47,610 nt of DNA from Streptomyces sp. S3(2020) (GCF_013044505.1 NZ_JABERD010000063.1:1-47610); one strand, 5' to 3'; shown: positions 24,784-34,188, numbered from the stretch's first letter. Notes: generated by a model from the sequence alone, not told the origin. Program-made: numbers and translations.

Positions 24784-26061
24784 GTGATTGACCTTCGCCT
24801 GCTCCGTGAGGACCCCGACCGAGTGCGCGCGTCCCAGCGCGCCCGTGGAGAGGACGTCGCGCTCGTCGACGCCCTCCTGTCTGCCGACGAGCGGCGCAGG
24901 TCGTCCGGCGTCCGCTTCGACGAGCTGCGTTCCGAGCAGAAGAACCTCGGCAAGCTCATCCCCAAGGCCTCCGGCGACGAGAAGGCCGAGCTCCTGAAGA
25001 AGGCGGGCCAGCTGGCCGCCGACGTCAAGGCGGCCGACGCCGAGCAGCACGAGGCCGACGAGGAGACCAAGCGCCTCGCCCTCCAGCTCGGCAATCTCGT
25101 CCACCCCGACGTCCCCGTGGGCGGCGAGGAGGACTTCGTCGTCCTGGAGACGCACGGCACCATCCGCGACTTCGGCGCCGAGGGCTTCGAGCCCAAGGAC
25201 CACCTGGAGCTCGGCGAGTCGCTGGGCGCCATCGACGTCGAGCGCGGCGCCAAGGTGTCCGGCTCGCGCTTCTACTACCTCACCGGCGTCGGCGCGCTCC
25301 TGGAGCTCGCCCTCGTCAACGCGGCGATCGCCCAGGCCACCGAGGCCGGCTTCATCCCGATGCTCACCCCCGCGCTGGTCCGCCCGCGCGCCATGGAGGG
25401 CACCGGCTTCCTCGGCCAGGCCGCGGAGAACGTGTACCACCTGGAGAAGGACGACTACTACCTGGTCGGCACCTCCGAGGTGCCGCTCGCCGCGTACCAC
25501 ATGGACGAGATCCTCGACGCCGACAAGCTGCCGCTGCGCTACGCCGGCTTCTCGCCGTGCTTCCGCCGCGAGGCCGGCACCTACGGCAAGGACACCCGCG
25601 GCATCTTCCGCGTGCACCAGTTCGACAAGGTCGAGATGTTCTCGTACGTCGCCCCCGAGGACGCCGAGAACGAGCACCAGCGGCTCCTGGACTGGGAGAA
25701 GCAGTGGCTGACCGGCCTCGAACTGCCCTTCCAGGTCATCGACGTGGCCTCGGGCGACCTCGGCGCGTCGGCGTCCCGCAAGTTCGACTGCGAGGCGTGG
25801 ATCCCGACCCAAGGCAAGTACCGCGAGCTGACCTCGGCCTCCAACTGCGACAGCTTCCAGGCCCGTCGCCTGTCGGTGCGCCAGCGCGACGGCAAGAAGG
25901 TGCAGCCGCTCGCGACGCTCAACGGCACGTTGTGCGCCGTACCGCGCACGATCGTGGCGCTCCTGGAGAACCACCAGCAGGCCGACGGCTCCGTGTACGT
26001 GCCGCCGGTGCTGCGTCCGTACCTGGGCGGGCGCGAGGTGCTGGAGCCCGTTGCCAAGTGA
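24784..26061 (+). CDS. serS: seryl-tRNA synthetase
   Basis: A 425-residue class II synthetase that charges tRNA-Ser. The N-terminal helical arm (about 25-105, rich in Lys/Glu/Ala) is the coiled coil that contacts the long variable arm of tRNA-Ser. Motif 2 is FSPCFRREAGTYGKDTRG followed by IFRVHQFDKVEMF. Motif 3 lies in the LNGTLCAVPRTIVALLEN segment, where the usual motif Arg is in VPRT. Full length for the family. GTG start, probably leaderless. Its stop overlaps the next start (GTGA). Confidence 0.97.
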   Translation: MIDLRLLREDPDRVRASQRARGEDVALVDALLSADERRRSSGVRFDELRSEQKNLGKLIPKASGDEKAELLKKAGQLAADVKAADAEQHEADEETKRLALQLGNLVHPDVPVGGEEDFVVLETHGTIRDFGAEGFEPKDHLELGESLGAIDVERGAKVSGSRFYYLTGVGALLELALVNAAIAQATEAGFIPMLTPALVRPRAMEGTGFLGQAAENVYHLEKDDYYLVGTSEVPLAAYHMDEILDADKLPLRYAGFSPCFRREAGTYGKDTRGIFRVHQFDKVEMFSYVAPEDAENEHQRLLDWEKQWLTGLELPFQVIDVASGDLGASASRKFDCEAWIPTQGKYRELTSASNCDSFQARRLSVRQRDGKKVQPLATLNGTLCAVPRTIVALLENHQQADGSVYVPPVLRPYLGGREVLEPVAK

Positions 26062-26867
26062 GTACGACCGCTGAGTTTCCCTTCAAGCTGATCGCGACCG
26101 ACCTCGACGGAACGCTTCTGCGCTCCGACGAGTCGGTCTCGCAGCGCACGCGTGCCGCTCTCGCGACGGCGACCGAGGCCGGTGCGGCGCACATCGTCGT
26201 CACCGGCCGCGCGGTGCCGTGGACGCGGCACATCCTCGACGACCTCGGCTACGAGGGGCTCGCGGTCTGCGGGCAGGGTGCGCAGGTGTACCACGCCGGG
26301 GAGCACCGGCTGCTGACGGCCGTGACCCTGGACCGGCAGCTCGCCGCGGTCGCCCTCGCGAAGATCGAGGCGGAGGTCGGACCGCTGCACCTCGCGGCGA
26401 GTCGGGCCGGTCTCGACGGCGAGGTGCTGGTCGGGCAGGGGTACGCGCTCACCGGGGACCTGCCCGCGACACCCTTCACGGACGCGGCCGATCTGTGGGC
26501 CGCGCCGCTGAACAAGATCTACATACAGCATCCGGAACTGTCCGACGACGAGCTGGCGGAGGCGGCCCGGCGGGTGGCGGGCGGGTTCGTGAGCGTCGCG
26601 ATGGCCGGTGCGGGGATTGTCGAGCTGCTGCCGCTGGGACTGTCGAAGGCGACGGGGTTGTCTTTGGCCGCGCGACGGCTGGGGCTGAAGGCCGCGGACA
26701 CGATCGCCTTCGGCGACATGCCGAACGACGTGCCGATGTTCGGATGGGCTGCGCGCGGTGTGGCGATGGCCAATGCACATGAGGAGCTCAAGGCGGTGGC
26801 CGACGAGGTGACGGCCTCCAACGAGGAGGACGGGATCGCTGTGGTTCTGGAGCGTCTGCTGGGTTGA
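26058..26867 (+). CDS. Cof-type HAD family phosphatase
   Basis: A 269-residue haloacid-dehalogenase hydrolase. Motif I is IATDLDGTLLRSD (nucleophile Asp and acid/base Asp), motif II is HIVVTGRAV, motif III is the Lys in the GLSKATGLSLAARR segment, and motif IV is IAFGDMPNDVPMF. The large C2 cap (about 85-190) marks the Cof/YbiV subfamily, acting on sugar phosphates, FMN or pyridoxal phosphate. GTG 26058 overlaps the serS stop, so it is translationally coupled to serS. Its substrate is unknown. Confidence 0.9.
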   Translation: MSTTAEFPFKLIATDLDGTLLRSDESVSQRTRAALATATEAGAAHIVVTGRAVPWTRHILDDLGYEGLAVCGQGAQVYHAGEHRLLTAVTLDRQLAAVALAKIEAEVGPLHLAASRAGLDGEVLVGQGYALTGDLPATPFTDAADLWAAPLNKIYIQHPELSDDELAEAARRVAGGFVSVAMAGAGIVELLPLGLSKATGLSLAARRLGLKAADTIAFGDMPNDVPMFGWAARGVAMANAHEELKAVADEVTASNEEDGIAVVLERLLG

Positions 26868-26892
26868 GGTCGTGGGGTGCTGCGGGCCGGTT

Positions 26893-26922
26893 GTGGCTGG
26901 TCACGCAGTTCCCGCGCCCCTG
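26893..26922. repeat. dispersed Streptomyces intergenic repeat, copy 2
   Basis: GTGGCTGGTCACGCAGTTCC followed by CGCGCCCCTG lies directly after the HAD gene. It differs from the copy at 11111-11142 by a substitution and a one-base deletion. Both copies sit just downstream of genes. Confidence 0.7.
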
Positions 26923-26954
26923 GGTGGGTCCAGTGTCGTGTGCTTCATCGTGTT

Positions 26955-27058
<104 letters not shown>

Positions 27059-27062
27059 GGGT

Positions 27063-27108
27063 GGGCGGCCCACGCGAGAGCGACATCGCGTGCTCGAAGC
27101 GGCCGCCC
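27063..27108. repeat. large compound inverted repeat upstream of the tRNA-like gene
   Basis: GGGCGGCC (27063-27070) pairs with GGCCGCCC (27101-27108). Inside, CACGCGA (27071-27077) pairs with TCGCGTG (27086-27092) around an 8-base loop, leaving an 8-base bulge on one side. It begins 5 bases before the 5' end of the tRNA-like gene, so it could be an upstream terminator, a regulatory structure or a precursor-processing feature. Confidence 0.5.
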
Positions 27109-27201
27109 CGGGCAGCTCCCGTGCGAGCGGGTCGACGGTGGCGTAACTACACCGGAACCCGCCGCGGACTGCCCTGAAGGGAGCTGGACGTACTGTCGTG
27201 C

Positions 27202-27300
27202 ATGGACATCGCCCGGCTCCTCTCCCAGAACGTGGCGCCGGAGTCACTGTCCGGCGTGGACACAACCATCGTGCCTGTACGCCGAATTGGGCGCCACTGA
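27202..27300 (+). CDS. possible 32-aa peptide
   Basis: An open frame from ATG 27202 encodes MDIARLLSQNVAPESL followed by a short basic tail (PVRRIGRH). Third-position GC is high in the first two thirds and drops at the end. There is no good ribosome site (GGGAG is about 20 bases upstream). It may be a remnant or chance. Confidence 0.25.
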   Translation: MDIARLLSQNVAPESLSGVDTTIVPVRRIGRH

Positions 27301-27322
27301 TTAAAAGCGGCCCGGTGTTCGC

Positions 27323-27556
27323 CTACCGCCGCCACCACTTGCGGCGCGCCTTGCTGAAGAACCAGCCCGCGGGCGGTTCGTCGGAACGCCATGGCTGCGG
27401 CTCGGGCTTCTCGCTGCGCCAGCGGGCGGCGAGCATACGGGCCCGGGCGGACGGCTCGGAGGTCTCCGCGGAGCGTATGAAGTCCTGGTCCAGGACGAGG
27501 TCGTCCCAGGTGTCGTCCCCGGACCGTGCCCGCCCGTCGTAGTGCGCGTCCGCCAT
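27323..27556 (-). CDS. conserved small hypothetical protein, 77 aa
   Basis: A small soluble protein with the acidic opening DDTWDDLVLDQDFIRSAET, a central basic helix (ARARMLAARWRSEKPEP) and a WFFSKARRKWWRR C-terminus. I recall it as conserved next to this ABC operon in Streptomyces but know no function. GAGGAGG lies about 8 bases before ATG 27556. The basic aromatic C-terminus could contact membrane or nucleic acid (inference). It is downstream of and codirectional with the ABC permease gene, 80 bp away. Confidence 0.7.
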   Translation of the reverse strand: MADAHYDGRARSGDDTWDDLVLDQDFIRSAETSEPSARARMLAARWRSEKPEPQPWRSDEPPAGWFFSKARRKWWRR

Positions 27557-27636
27557 CCCCGTTCCTCCTCGCAGTGCATCCCCTACTGCCCAGTCTGCCT
27601 GGACAGGGGTGAAGTCCCCGTCAATAAGCCTGGCGT

Positions 27637-28356
27637 CTACTCCTCGCCCGCCAGCGTCAGCGTCCGCAGCTTCTGTCCCGCGTACCAGGTGGCGAGGACG
27701 GTCACCGCGACCAGCAGCACCGTGGCCGTCGTCAGCCCGACGTCCGAGGTGACCAGGTCCCCGCCGGCGACCTTGTGGGCCACCGCCAGCGACCACTGCT
27801 GGACGCTGAGCGTCCGCGCCCCGGCGACCAGGGAACCGAACAGGGCCTCCCAGACCAGGGCGTAGACGAGGCCGAAAACCACCGCGTGCCGGGACACCGT
27901 GCCAAGCAGCAGGAACAGCGCGGCGTAGGCGATGGAGGAGACCAGCGCGGCCACCGTGTAGGCGACGGCGATCTGCTGGCCGTTGCCGTTGAGGATGAGG
28001 CCCGCGATCAGGGTCGGCAGCGCCGAGAACACCATCGTCACGGCGATGGCGACGATCAGCTTGGTGAAGATGATCGTGGGCCGCTTGATCGGCTTGGACA
28101 GCAGGTACACCACCGAGCCGTCGTCGATCTCCGGGCCGATCGCGCCCGTGCCGGCGATGACACCGATGATCGGCACCATCGTGGCCAGCGCGAGGCCGCC
28201 CAGGAGGTCGGCCGTGGTCTGGTCGTCGGCGCCGACCAGAGCGCGCACGATCACGGCGATCAGGATGAGCAGGGCGGGCAGGGCTCCCAGGATGAGGGCC
28301 CTGCGGCGGCCGAGCAGGGCCCGGTAGGTGAGTCGGGCGACTGTGGGGTCGTACAT
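27637..28356 (-). CDS. ABC-2 type transporter permease (second pair)
   Basis: A 239-residue permease with six predicted helices starting at about 25. The N-terminal segment (DPTVARLTYRALLGRRRALI) is the amphipathic elbow typical of ABC-2 permeases. The conserved DGSVVYLLSKPIKRPTIIF follows helix 2. It is the last gene of a four-gene operon and starts 10 bases after the preceding ATPase stop, so the two form a transporter. The substrate is unknown; ABC-2 systems of this type export lipids, antibiotics or peptides. Confidence 0.87.
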   Translation of the reverse strand: MYDPTVARLTYRALLGRRRALILGALPALLILIAVIVRALVGADDQTTADLLGGLALATMVPIIGVIAGTGAIGPEIDDGSVVYLLSKPIKRPTIIFTKLIVAIAVTMVFSALPTLIAGLILNGNGQQIAVAYTVAALVSSIAYAALFLLLGTVSRHAVVFGLVYALVWEALFGSLVAGARTLSVQQWSLAVAHKVAGGDLVTSDVGLTTATVLLVAVTVLATWYAGQKLRTLTLAGEE

Positions 28357-28366
28357 CTTCGGCCTC

Positions 28367-29278
28367 CTACGCCGCGACCAGATACGAGAACACGGACTCG
28401 AGGGACTCGTCGGACGGCGAGACCGTGAGCAGCCGGATGCCGTGGTCGCGGGCGACCTTGGGCAACAGGGTCGTGAAGCGGCCGAAGTCGACGGCCTGGA
28501 TGCGCAACGCGCCCTCCGCCAGGTCGACTTCGATGCCGGATGTCGACGGATCGGCGATCAGCGCCGCCGCGAGGGCGCGGTCGTCGCTGGAACGCACCAG
28601 ATAGCGGTGCGGTCGGTCGGTCATCAGGCGGCGGATCTTGCGGAAGTCGCCGCTGGCCGCGTGGCGTCCGGCCACCACGACCTCGATGTGCCAGGCGAGT
28701 TGCTCGACCTCTTCGAGGATGTGGGACGAGAACAGCACCGTGCGGCCCTCGTCGCCCATGCGTCGCAGCAGGTCCATGAGCTGCATGCGCTGGCGCGGGT
28801 CCATGCCGTTGAACGGCTCGTCCAGCAGGAGCAGCGAGGGCTCGTGGACCAGCGCCGAAGCCATCTTCACGCGCTGGCGCATGCCCTTGGAGTACGTCTG
28901 GATCTTGCGGTCCTGCGCGTACTCCATCTCGACCGTGGCCAGCGCCTTCTGGGCGGCCTTGGCTCCCAGACCGTGCAACTCGGCGTTGGCGACGACGAAT
29001 TCGCGGCCGGTGAGGAAGTCGTACATCGCCTCGCGCTCGGGGACGATGCCGATGTGCTTGTAGATGTTCTCGTTGCGCCACACCTGCTGGCCGTCGAGGG
29101 TGACGGTGCCGGTGGAGGGGGCGAGGAAGCCGCCCATCATGTTGATGAGGGTGGACTTCCCGGCGCCGTTGGGGCCGAGGAGGCCGGTGACGCCGGGGCC
29201 GATCGTCATGGTGATGTCGTTGACGGCGACCACATTGCCGAACCAGCGGGAGACGTGGTCGATGCTGAGCGTGGTCAC
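28367..29278 (-). CDS. ABC transporter ATP-binding protein (second pair)
   Basis: A 303-residue ATPase. Walker A is LLGPNGAGKSTL (about 35-46) and the Q-loop region is near 82. The signature is the CcmA/NatA-like YSKGMRQRVKMA rather than LSGGQ. Walker B is SLLLLDEPFNGMDP and the switch is SSHILEEVEQ. The last 90 residues form the C-terminal regulatory domain common in drug and lipid exporters. The GTG start overlaps the stop of the upstream permease by 4 bases (translational coupling). It pairs with the permease at 27637-28356. Confidence 0.92.
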   Translation of the reverse strand: MTTLSIDHVSRWFGNVVAVNDITMTIGPGVTGLLGPNGAGKSTLINMMGGFLAPSTGTVTLDGQQVWRNENIYKHIGIVPEREAMYDFLTGREFVVANAELHGLGAKAAQKALATVEMEYAQDRKIQTYSKGMRQRVKMASALVHEPSLLLLDEPFNGMDPRQRMQLMDLLRRMGDEGRTVLFSSHILEEVEQLAWHIEVVVAGRHAASGDFRKIRRLMTDRPHRYLVRSSDDRALAAALIADPSTSGIEVDLAEGALRIQAVDFGRFTTLLPKVARDHGIRLLTVSPSDESLESVFSYLVAA

Positions 29279-30183
29279 AGTCCGACCTTTCGGTAGCGGC
29301 GCAGCAGAAGGCCGTAGCAGGCGGCGATGAGGCCGAGGACGGCCAGGACATAGACCACGCCCTCACCGTTGGATGGGCCCACCGCTCCGGGGAACGCGGA
29401 GCTGGCGCCGAGGAAGGCGCTCTGGAGTCCGTCGATGAGGGTGACCGGGGAGAACAGCCCGATCCACGGGACGGCGTCCGTGCTGCCCTGGGCGTCGGCG
29501 ATGGCCTGGAGTGTGGAGACGGCGCCGTAGGAGATGGTCATGACGGCGATCACGGCCGCGATGCCGAAGCCGCGGCGCGGGGTGACCGAGGCGATGACCA
29601 GGCCGATGCCGGCGAACAGCAGCGAGAGCAGTGCCACCGAGACGAGTCCCTGCGCGAATCCCTTGGTCTGGTCGCCGAAGTCCAGCTTGGCCAGCAGCGC
29701 GCCCACATAGAGCACCAGCAGCGGGGCCGCGGTGAGGATGAACATCGCCGAGGCCAGCGCCGCGTACTTCGCGCGGACGTAGTCGGCGGTCTCGATCGGC
29801 CGCGAGAAGTACAGCGGGACGGTCTTGAAGCGCAGGTCGCGCGAGACGGACTGCGGTGCCTGGGAGGCGATGTAGAGGCTGATGACGGCCTGCATGACGA
29901 TCGCGTAGCGCGTGTAGTCGACGGGCAGGTCGTTGGCCTTGGTGGCGACCGCGACGGCGACCATGATGGCCGCGGGCACGCACATCACCACGAACAGCAG
30001 CATCGGCAGCACCTTGGACTTGACCGAACGGCCCAGGCCGTAGGAGCCGCGCAGGGACTGCGAGTAGAGGGAGCGGGTGGCGTAGGAGCGGCCGAGGCGG
30101 GGGCCGTCGTAGGTGCGGTAGCCGATGTTGTGGATGCGGGTCTGATCGCCCGCGGGGGCGGTGACCGGGTGCTCAACTGCCAT
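29275..30183 (-). CDS. ABC-2 type transporter permease (first pair)
   Basis: A 302-residue permease with about six helices. The N-terminal cytoplasmic part has IGYRTYDGPRLGRSYATRSL, a conserved opening of a family of actinobacterial ABC-2 permeases. The loop with RDLRFKTVPLYFSRPIETADY is equivalent to the coupling segment in the second permease. ATG 30183 overlaps the 3' end of the upstream ATPase gene by 11 bases, and its own stop overlaps the downstream ATPase start. Two unrelated permeases in one operon suggest either two exporters or one heteromeric transporter. Confidence 0.87.
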   Translation of the reverse strand: MAVEHPVTAPAGDQTRIHNIGYRTYDGPRLGRSYATRSLYSQSLRGSYGLGRSVKSKVLPMLLFVVMCVPAAIMVAVAVATKANDLPVDYTRYAIVMQAVISLYIASQAPQSVSRDLRFKTVPLYFSRPIETADYVRAKYAALASAMFILTAAPLLVLYVGALLAKLDFGDQTKGFAQGLVSVALLSLLFAGIGLVIASVTPRRGFGIAAVIAVMTISYGAVSTLQAIADAQGSTDAVPWIGLFSPVTLIDGLQSAFLGASSAFPGAVGPSNGEGVVYVLAVLGLIAACYGLLLRRYRKVGL

Positions 30184-31174
30184 GGCCGACGGCCTCCTTC
30201 CGCTGCTCGCCGGTGTCCTGGTCGTTGCCGGTGTCCTGGTCGTTGTGGTCGTCCTTGAAGACCTCGGCGATGTGGTGCCGGCGCTGCTCCATGCGCACCA
30301 GGCCGAGGCCGAGGTCGGCGACCGCGTCCCGGACGACGTCGTACGTCTCCTCACCCTGCGCGGTCAGCAGCAGGATGTGGCCGGCGCCCGGCAGCGCGCT
30401 GTTCGCGTCGAGGACCTCCACCCCGCGCGCGTGGAGCGCTTCTCGCACCGCGCGGGTGCCGTCGGGGTGCGCGTCGGTGTCGGTGACCTCGATCGCGAGG
30501 GTGGTCGTGGTCTGGGTGAAGTCGGTGGTGGAGCTGGAGCGCAGCAGCTTGCCGCCGTCCACGACGACGACGTGGTCGCAGGTGCGTTCCAGTTCGCCCA
30601 GGAGGTGCGAGGTCACCAGGACCGAGATGCCGAAGTCGGTGTAGATGCGCCGGATCAGGCCCAGCATGTCGTCGCGGCCGACCGGGTCGAGGCCGTTGGT
30701 CGGCTCGTCCAGGAAGACCAGCTGCGGGTCGTGGACCAGGGCCTGGGCCAGTTTCACGCGCTGCTTCATACCGGTCGAGTAGCCGCCGATGGGGCGGTAC
30801 CGCTCCTCGTACAGCCCGACATGGCGCAGCGTGTCCGCGGTGCGTTCGCGCGCGGCGGCAGGCGGCAGGCCGGACATGCGGGCCATGTGGACGACGAACT
30901 CGGTCGCCGAGACGTCGGGCGGCAGACAGTCGTGCTCCGGCATGTACCCCACGCGCTCACGGATGGCGCCGCCCTTGGTGGCGACGTCGAGGCCGAGCAC
31001 TTCGGCGCGGCCCTCCGTGGCGGGGGACAGACCCAGCAGGATCTTGATCAAGGTGGACTTGCCGGCTCCGTTGGCTCCGACGAGTCCGGTCACACCGGGC
31101 CCGACGTCGACGGAGAGCCGGTCAAGAGCGGTCACCCGGGGGAACCGCTTGCTCAGGCTTTCGGTCGCGATCAC
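30173..31174 (-). CDS. ABC transporter ATP-binding protein (first pair)
   Basis: About 333 residues. Walker A is LVGANGAGKSTLIK, the signature is YSTGMKQRVKLA, Walker B is QLVFLDEPTNGLDP and the switch is TSHLLGELER. A C-terminal extension of about 120 residues carries a regulatory domain and an acidic-polar tail rich in Asp, Asn and Gln (DDHNDQDTGNDQDTG). The start is uncertain: GTG 31174 begins the family homology (VIATESLSKRF) and GTG 31180 is equally possible, with a longer frame reaching 31276. Neither has a strong ribosome site. It is the first gene of the four-gene operon. Confidence 0.9.
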   Translation of the reverse strand: MIATESLSKRFPRVTALDRLSVDVGPGVTGLVGANGAGKSTLIKILLGLSPATEGRAEVLGLDVATKGGAIRERVGYMPEHDCLPPDVSATEFVVHMARMSGLPPAAARERTADTLRHVGLYEERYRPIGGYSTGMKQRVKLAQALVHDPQLVFLDEPTNGLDPVGRDDMLGLIRRIYTDFGISVLVTSHLLGELERTCDHVVVVDGGKLLRSSSTTDFTQTTTTLAIEVTDTDAHPDGTRAVREALHARGVEVLDANSALPGAGHILLLTAQGEETYDVVRDAVADLGLGLVRMEQRRHHIAEVFKDDHNDQDTGNDQDTGEQRKEAVGHGS

Positions 31175-31435
31175 AGTCACGTCTTCGAAGGTAGTGACCC
31201 GTGCCACGCCGGTCGTCACACCGCAGAGCTGTCTTCGGGTCAGACTCCAGACGTACGGATCCCTAGGGGATGCCATGCCTGAGAGCTACGCGAGGGCCCG
31301 GCCGGGACCCGACGGGGCGGTTTTCCACAGGCCACGACCCCGCTATTGACGCTGCCTCTAACAACTGTCACATTCGACGATGTCAAGTTACGGACACGTA
31401 GCGCAGTCGACGTGGACTGGGTGGGGCGGAGTGGC

Positions 31436-32278
31436 ATGACGACGGCAGTGACAGACGAACGGGCCACTGAACTGCGGGGGTTCAGAAAGGTCCAGCGGCT
31501 GGCGTACGAATGCGCCGAGGCCGTCGCGGCCCGCCTGGAGCCCGGGGTGACCGAGCGTGAGGCGGCGCGGATGCAGCGCGAGTGGCTGAGCGAGCGCGGG
31601 GTTCGGGACTGGTTCCATCTCCCCTTCGCCTGGTTCGGGGACCGCACGGCGTTCGTGAACTTCCGGATCCCGCTCCAGTTCTTCCCCACCAACCGCCGGC
31701 TGGAGCCGGGGATGCCGTTCATCCTCGACATGGCCCCGGTGTTCGAGGGGTTCACGGCGGACATCGGGTACTCCGGCTCGCTGGGCGCCAACCCGGTGCA
31801 GGACAAACTGATGGACGACCTCCGGGCGCACCGCGAACTGATTCTTCGTGAAGTACGTGAGCGGCGGTCGCTGCGCGAGATCTACCAGGACGTGGACCGC
31901 CTCATGGTCCGCCAGGGCTACGCCAACCGGCACCGCGCGTATCCCTTCGGGGTGATCGCGCACAAGGTGGACCGGGTGCGGGAGCGCCGGTGGTCGCCGA
32001 AGGTCTTCGGCTTCGGCACCCAGTCCCTCAAGGGCCTGGCGGCCGACGCGCTGCACGGCCACCGCGAGGGCTGGTCGCCGCTGTGGTCGCCGTACCGCTT
32101 CTCCGACCATCCGCCGCAGCCGGGCCTGTGGGCGGTCGAACCCCACCTCGGTTTCCGGGGCACGGGCGCGAAGTTCGAGGAGATCCTCGTCGTCACCGAC
32201 TCCGAGGACCCCGAGCAGAGCGCGTTCTGGCTGGACGACGATCTGCCGCACGTGCGGCGCTGGGCGGAGGGGGAGTGA
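31436..32278 (+). CDS. M24 family metallopeptidase-like protein
   Basis: A 280-residue pita-bread-fold protein without the N-terminal creatinase domain. Candidate metal ligands in order are two Asp (ILDMAPVFEGFTADIGYSG), His in FGVIAHKVDRV, Glu in LWAVEPHLGF and Glu in KFEEILVVTD. This short, unusual M24 type is found next to SDR-hydrolase fusions in actinobacteria (recalled). The region between the His and the first Glu is long and aromatic-rich, so the substrate may not be a peptide. GGAG lies 5 bases before ATG 31436. The stop overlaps a GTG that may start the next gene, so the two genes form an operon. Confidence 0.8.
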   Translation: MTTAVTDERATELRGFRKVQRLAYECAEAVAARLEPGVTEREAARMQREWLSERGVRDWFHLPFAWFGDRTAFVNFRIPLQFFPTNRRLEPGMPFILDMAPVFEGFTADIGYSGSLGANPVQDKLMDDLRAHRELILREVRERRSLREIYQDVDRLMVRQGYANRHRAYPFGVIAHKVDRVRERRWSPKVFGFGTQSLKGLAADALHGHREGWSPLWSPYRFSDHPPQPGLWAVEPHLGFRGTGAKFEEILVVTDSEDPEQSAFWLDDDLPHVRRWAEGE

Positions 32279-32283
32279 GCGGC

Positions 32284-34041
32284 GTGACTCTTGAGGGTGC
32301 GCGCGAGCGCCGGGTACGGACCGGCGGCATCGAGCTGTGTGTCGCGGAACTGGGAGACCCGTCGTGGCCGACGGTCGTCCTGGTGCACGGCTATCCGGAC
32401 AGCAAGGAGGTGTGGTCGCGGGTCGCGTCACGGCTGTCGGACCGCTTCCATGTCGTGCTCTACGACGTCCGGGGCCACGGCCGCTCGACGGCACCGCAGC
32501 CGCTGCGCGGCGGGTTCACCCTGGAGAAGCTGACGGACGACTTCCTGGCCGTCGCGGACGCGGTCAGCCCGGACCGGCCGGTGCACCTGGTGGGACACGA
32601 CTGGGGCTCGGTACAGGGCTGGGAGTTCACCACGGTCCGGCGCACCAAGGGCCGGATCGCCTCCTTCACCTCGATGTCCGGGCCGTCCCTGGACCACTTC
32701 GGGCACTGGATCGACAGCCGGATCAAGCGCCCGACCCCGCGCCGCGTCGGCCAGCTTCTCGGCCAGGGCGCCAAGTCCTGGTACGTGTACGCGCTGCACA
32801 CGCCCGTGCTGCCCGAACTGGCCTGGCGCGGCCCGCTCGGCAAGACCTGGCCGCGCCTCCTGGAGCGCGCCGAACGGGTCCCCGGCGACGGCTACCCCAC
32901 CTCGTCGCTGCCCACGGACGCGGCACACGGGGCGTGGCTGTACCGGGACAACATCCGCCCCCGCCTGCGCAGGCCACGCAAGGACGCGTACGCCCACGCG
33001 CCCGTGCAGCTCATCACGCCGCTCGGGGACGCGTTCCTGTCGGAGCGGCTCTACGACGAACTGGAGCAGTGGGTCCCGCAGTTGACCCGCCGCACCCTCC
33101 AGGCACGGCACTGGATACCGCGCTCCCGGCCCGACCAACTGGCCTCCTGGATCTCCGATTTCGTGACCTCCGTGGAAGGCGGGCGACCTCAGGCGGTGAC
33201 ACTCGGCGGCAAGTACGCCGACCGCTTCGGCGGGCAGCTCGTGCTGGTCACGGGTGCGGGCAGCGGCATCGGGCGGGCGACCGCCTACGCGTTCGCGGAA
33301 TCCGGCGCACGCGTGATCGCCGTCGACCGGGACACGGAGAGCGCGGCCCGTACCGCCGAGATGTCCCGGCTGCTCGGTTCCCCCGCGGCCTGGGCGGAGA
33401 CCGTCGACGTCTCCGACGAGCAGGCCATGGAGAAGCTCGCCGCGAAGGTCGCCGCCGAGTACGGCGTGGTGGACGTCCTGGTGAACAACGCCGGGATCGG
33501 TCTGGGCGGCTCCTTCTTCGACACCAGCCCCGAGGACTGGAAGAAGGTCCTCGACGTCAACCTGTGGGGGGTCATCCACGGTTGCCGGCTGTTCGGCAGG
33601 CAGATGGCCGAGCGCGGACAGGGCGGCCACATCGTCAACACCGCGTCGGCGGCGGCGTACCAGCCCTCCAAGGCGCTGCCCGCCTACAGCACCTCCAAGG
33701 CGGCAGTGCTGATGCTCAGCGAGTGCCTGCGCGCGGAGCTGGCCGGGCAGGGGATCGGGGTGAGCGCGATCTGCCCCGGCCTCGTCAACACCAACATCAC
33801 CTCCACCGCGCGCTTCGCCGGGGTGGACGCCGACGAGGAGAAGCGGCGCCAGAAACGGTCCGCGCGGCTGTACGGACTGCGGAACTACCCGCCGGAGAAG
33901 GTCGCCGACGCGATCCTGCGGGCGGTCGTGCGCAACGAGGCGGTGGTACCGGTGACACCCGAGGCCCACGGCGCGCGTCTGCTGTCCCGGGTCGCGCCGC
34001 GCGCACTGCGGGCGATCGCCCGACTGGAGCCGCCCCTGTGA
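32284..34041 (+). CDS. alpha/beta-hydrolase and short-chain dehydrogenase fusion (EphD-like)
   Basis: A 585-residue two-domain enzyme. The N-terminal alpha/beta hydrolase (about 1-295) has an epoxide-hydrolase-like oxyanion segment VLVHGYPDS, the lid helix with DVRGHGRST and the nucleophile elbow VGHDWGSVQG (Asp nucleophile). The C-terminal SDR domain (about 310-560) has the NAD(P) motif VTGAGSGIGRAT, NNAG, and the catalytic YSTSK. The same fusion occurs in M. tuberculosis EphD, linked to lipid epoxide metabolism (recalled). GTG 32284 and GTG 32275 are both possible after GGAGG at 32266. It follows the M24-like gene directly. Confidence 0.9.
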   Translation: MTLEGARERRVRTGGIELCVAELGDPSWPTVVLVHGYPDSKEVWSRVASRLSDRFHVVLYDVRGHGRSTAPQPLRGGFTLEKLTDDFLAVADAVSPDRPVHLVGHDWGSVQGWEFTTVRRTKGRIASFTSMSGPSLDHFGHWIDSRIKRPTPRRVGQLLGQGAKSWYVYALHTPVLPELAWRGPLGKTWPRLLERAERVPGDGYPTSSLPTDAAHGAWLYRDNIRPRLRRPRKDAYAHAPVQLITPLGDAFLSERLYDELEQWVPQLTRRTLQARHWIPRSRPDQLASWISDFVTSVEGGRPQAVTLGGKYADRFGGQLVLVTGAGSGIGRATAYAFAESGARVIAVDRDTESAARTAEMSRLLGSPAAWAETVDVSDEQAMEKLAAKVAAEYGVVDVLVNNAGIGLGGSFFDTSPEDWKKVLDVNLWGVIHGCRLFGRQMAERGQGGHIVNTASAAAYQPSKALPAYSTSKAAVLMLSECLRAELAGQGIGVSAICPGLVNTNITSTARFAGVDADEEKRRQKRSARLYGLRNYPPEKVADAILRAVVRNEAVVPVTPEAHGARLLSRVAPRALRAIARLEPPL

Positions 34042-34188
34042 GCCGCGCAGCCACCGCGCGGTGCGTCTGCGGTACGGCACGGGCCCGTGGACACCGACTC
34101 CTCCATCGGTCGTACAGGCCTTCGCGGGACGGGTCGTAGAGCGGCGCTGTGGGGTATCCGCAGGGGGCGGCGGGGGCGAGGGTTGTCG

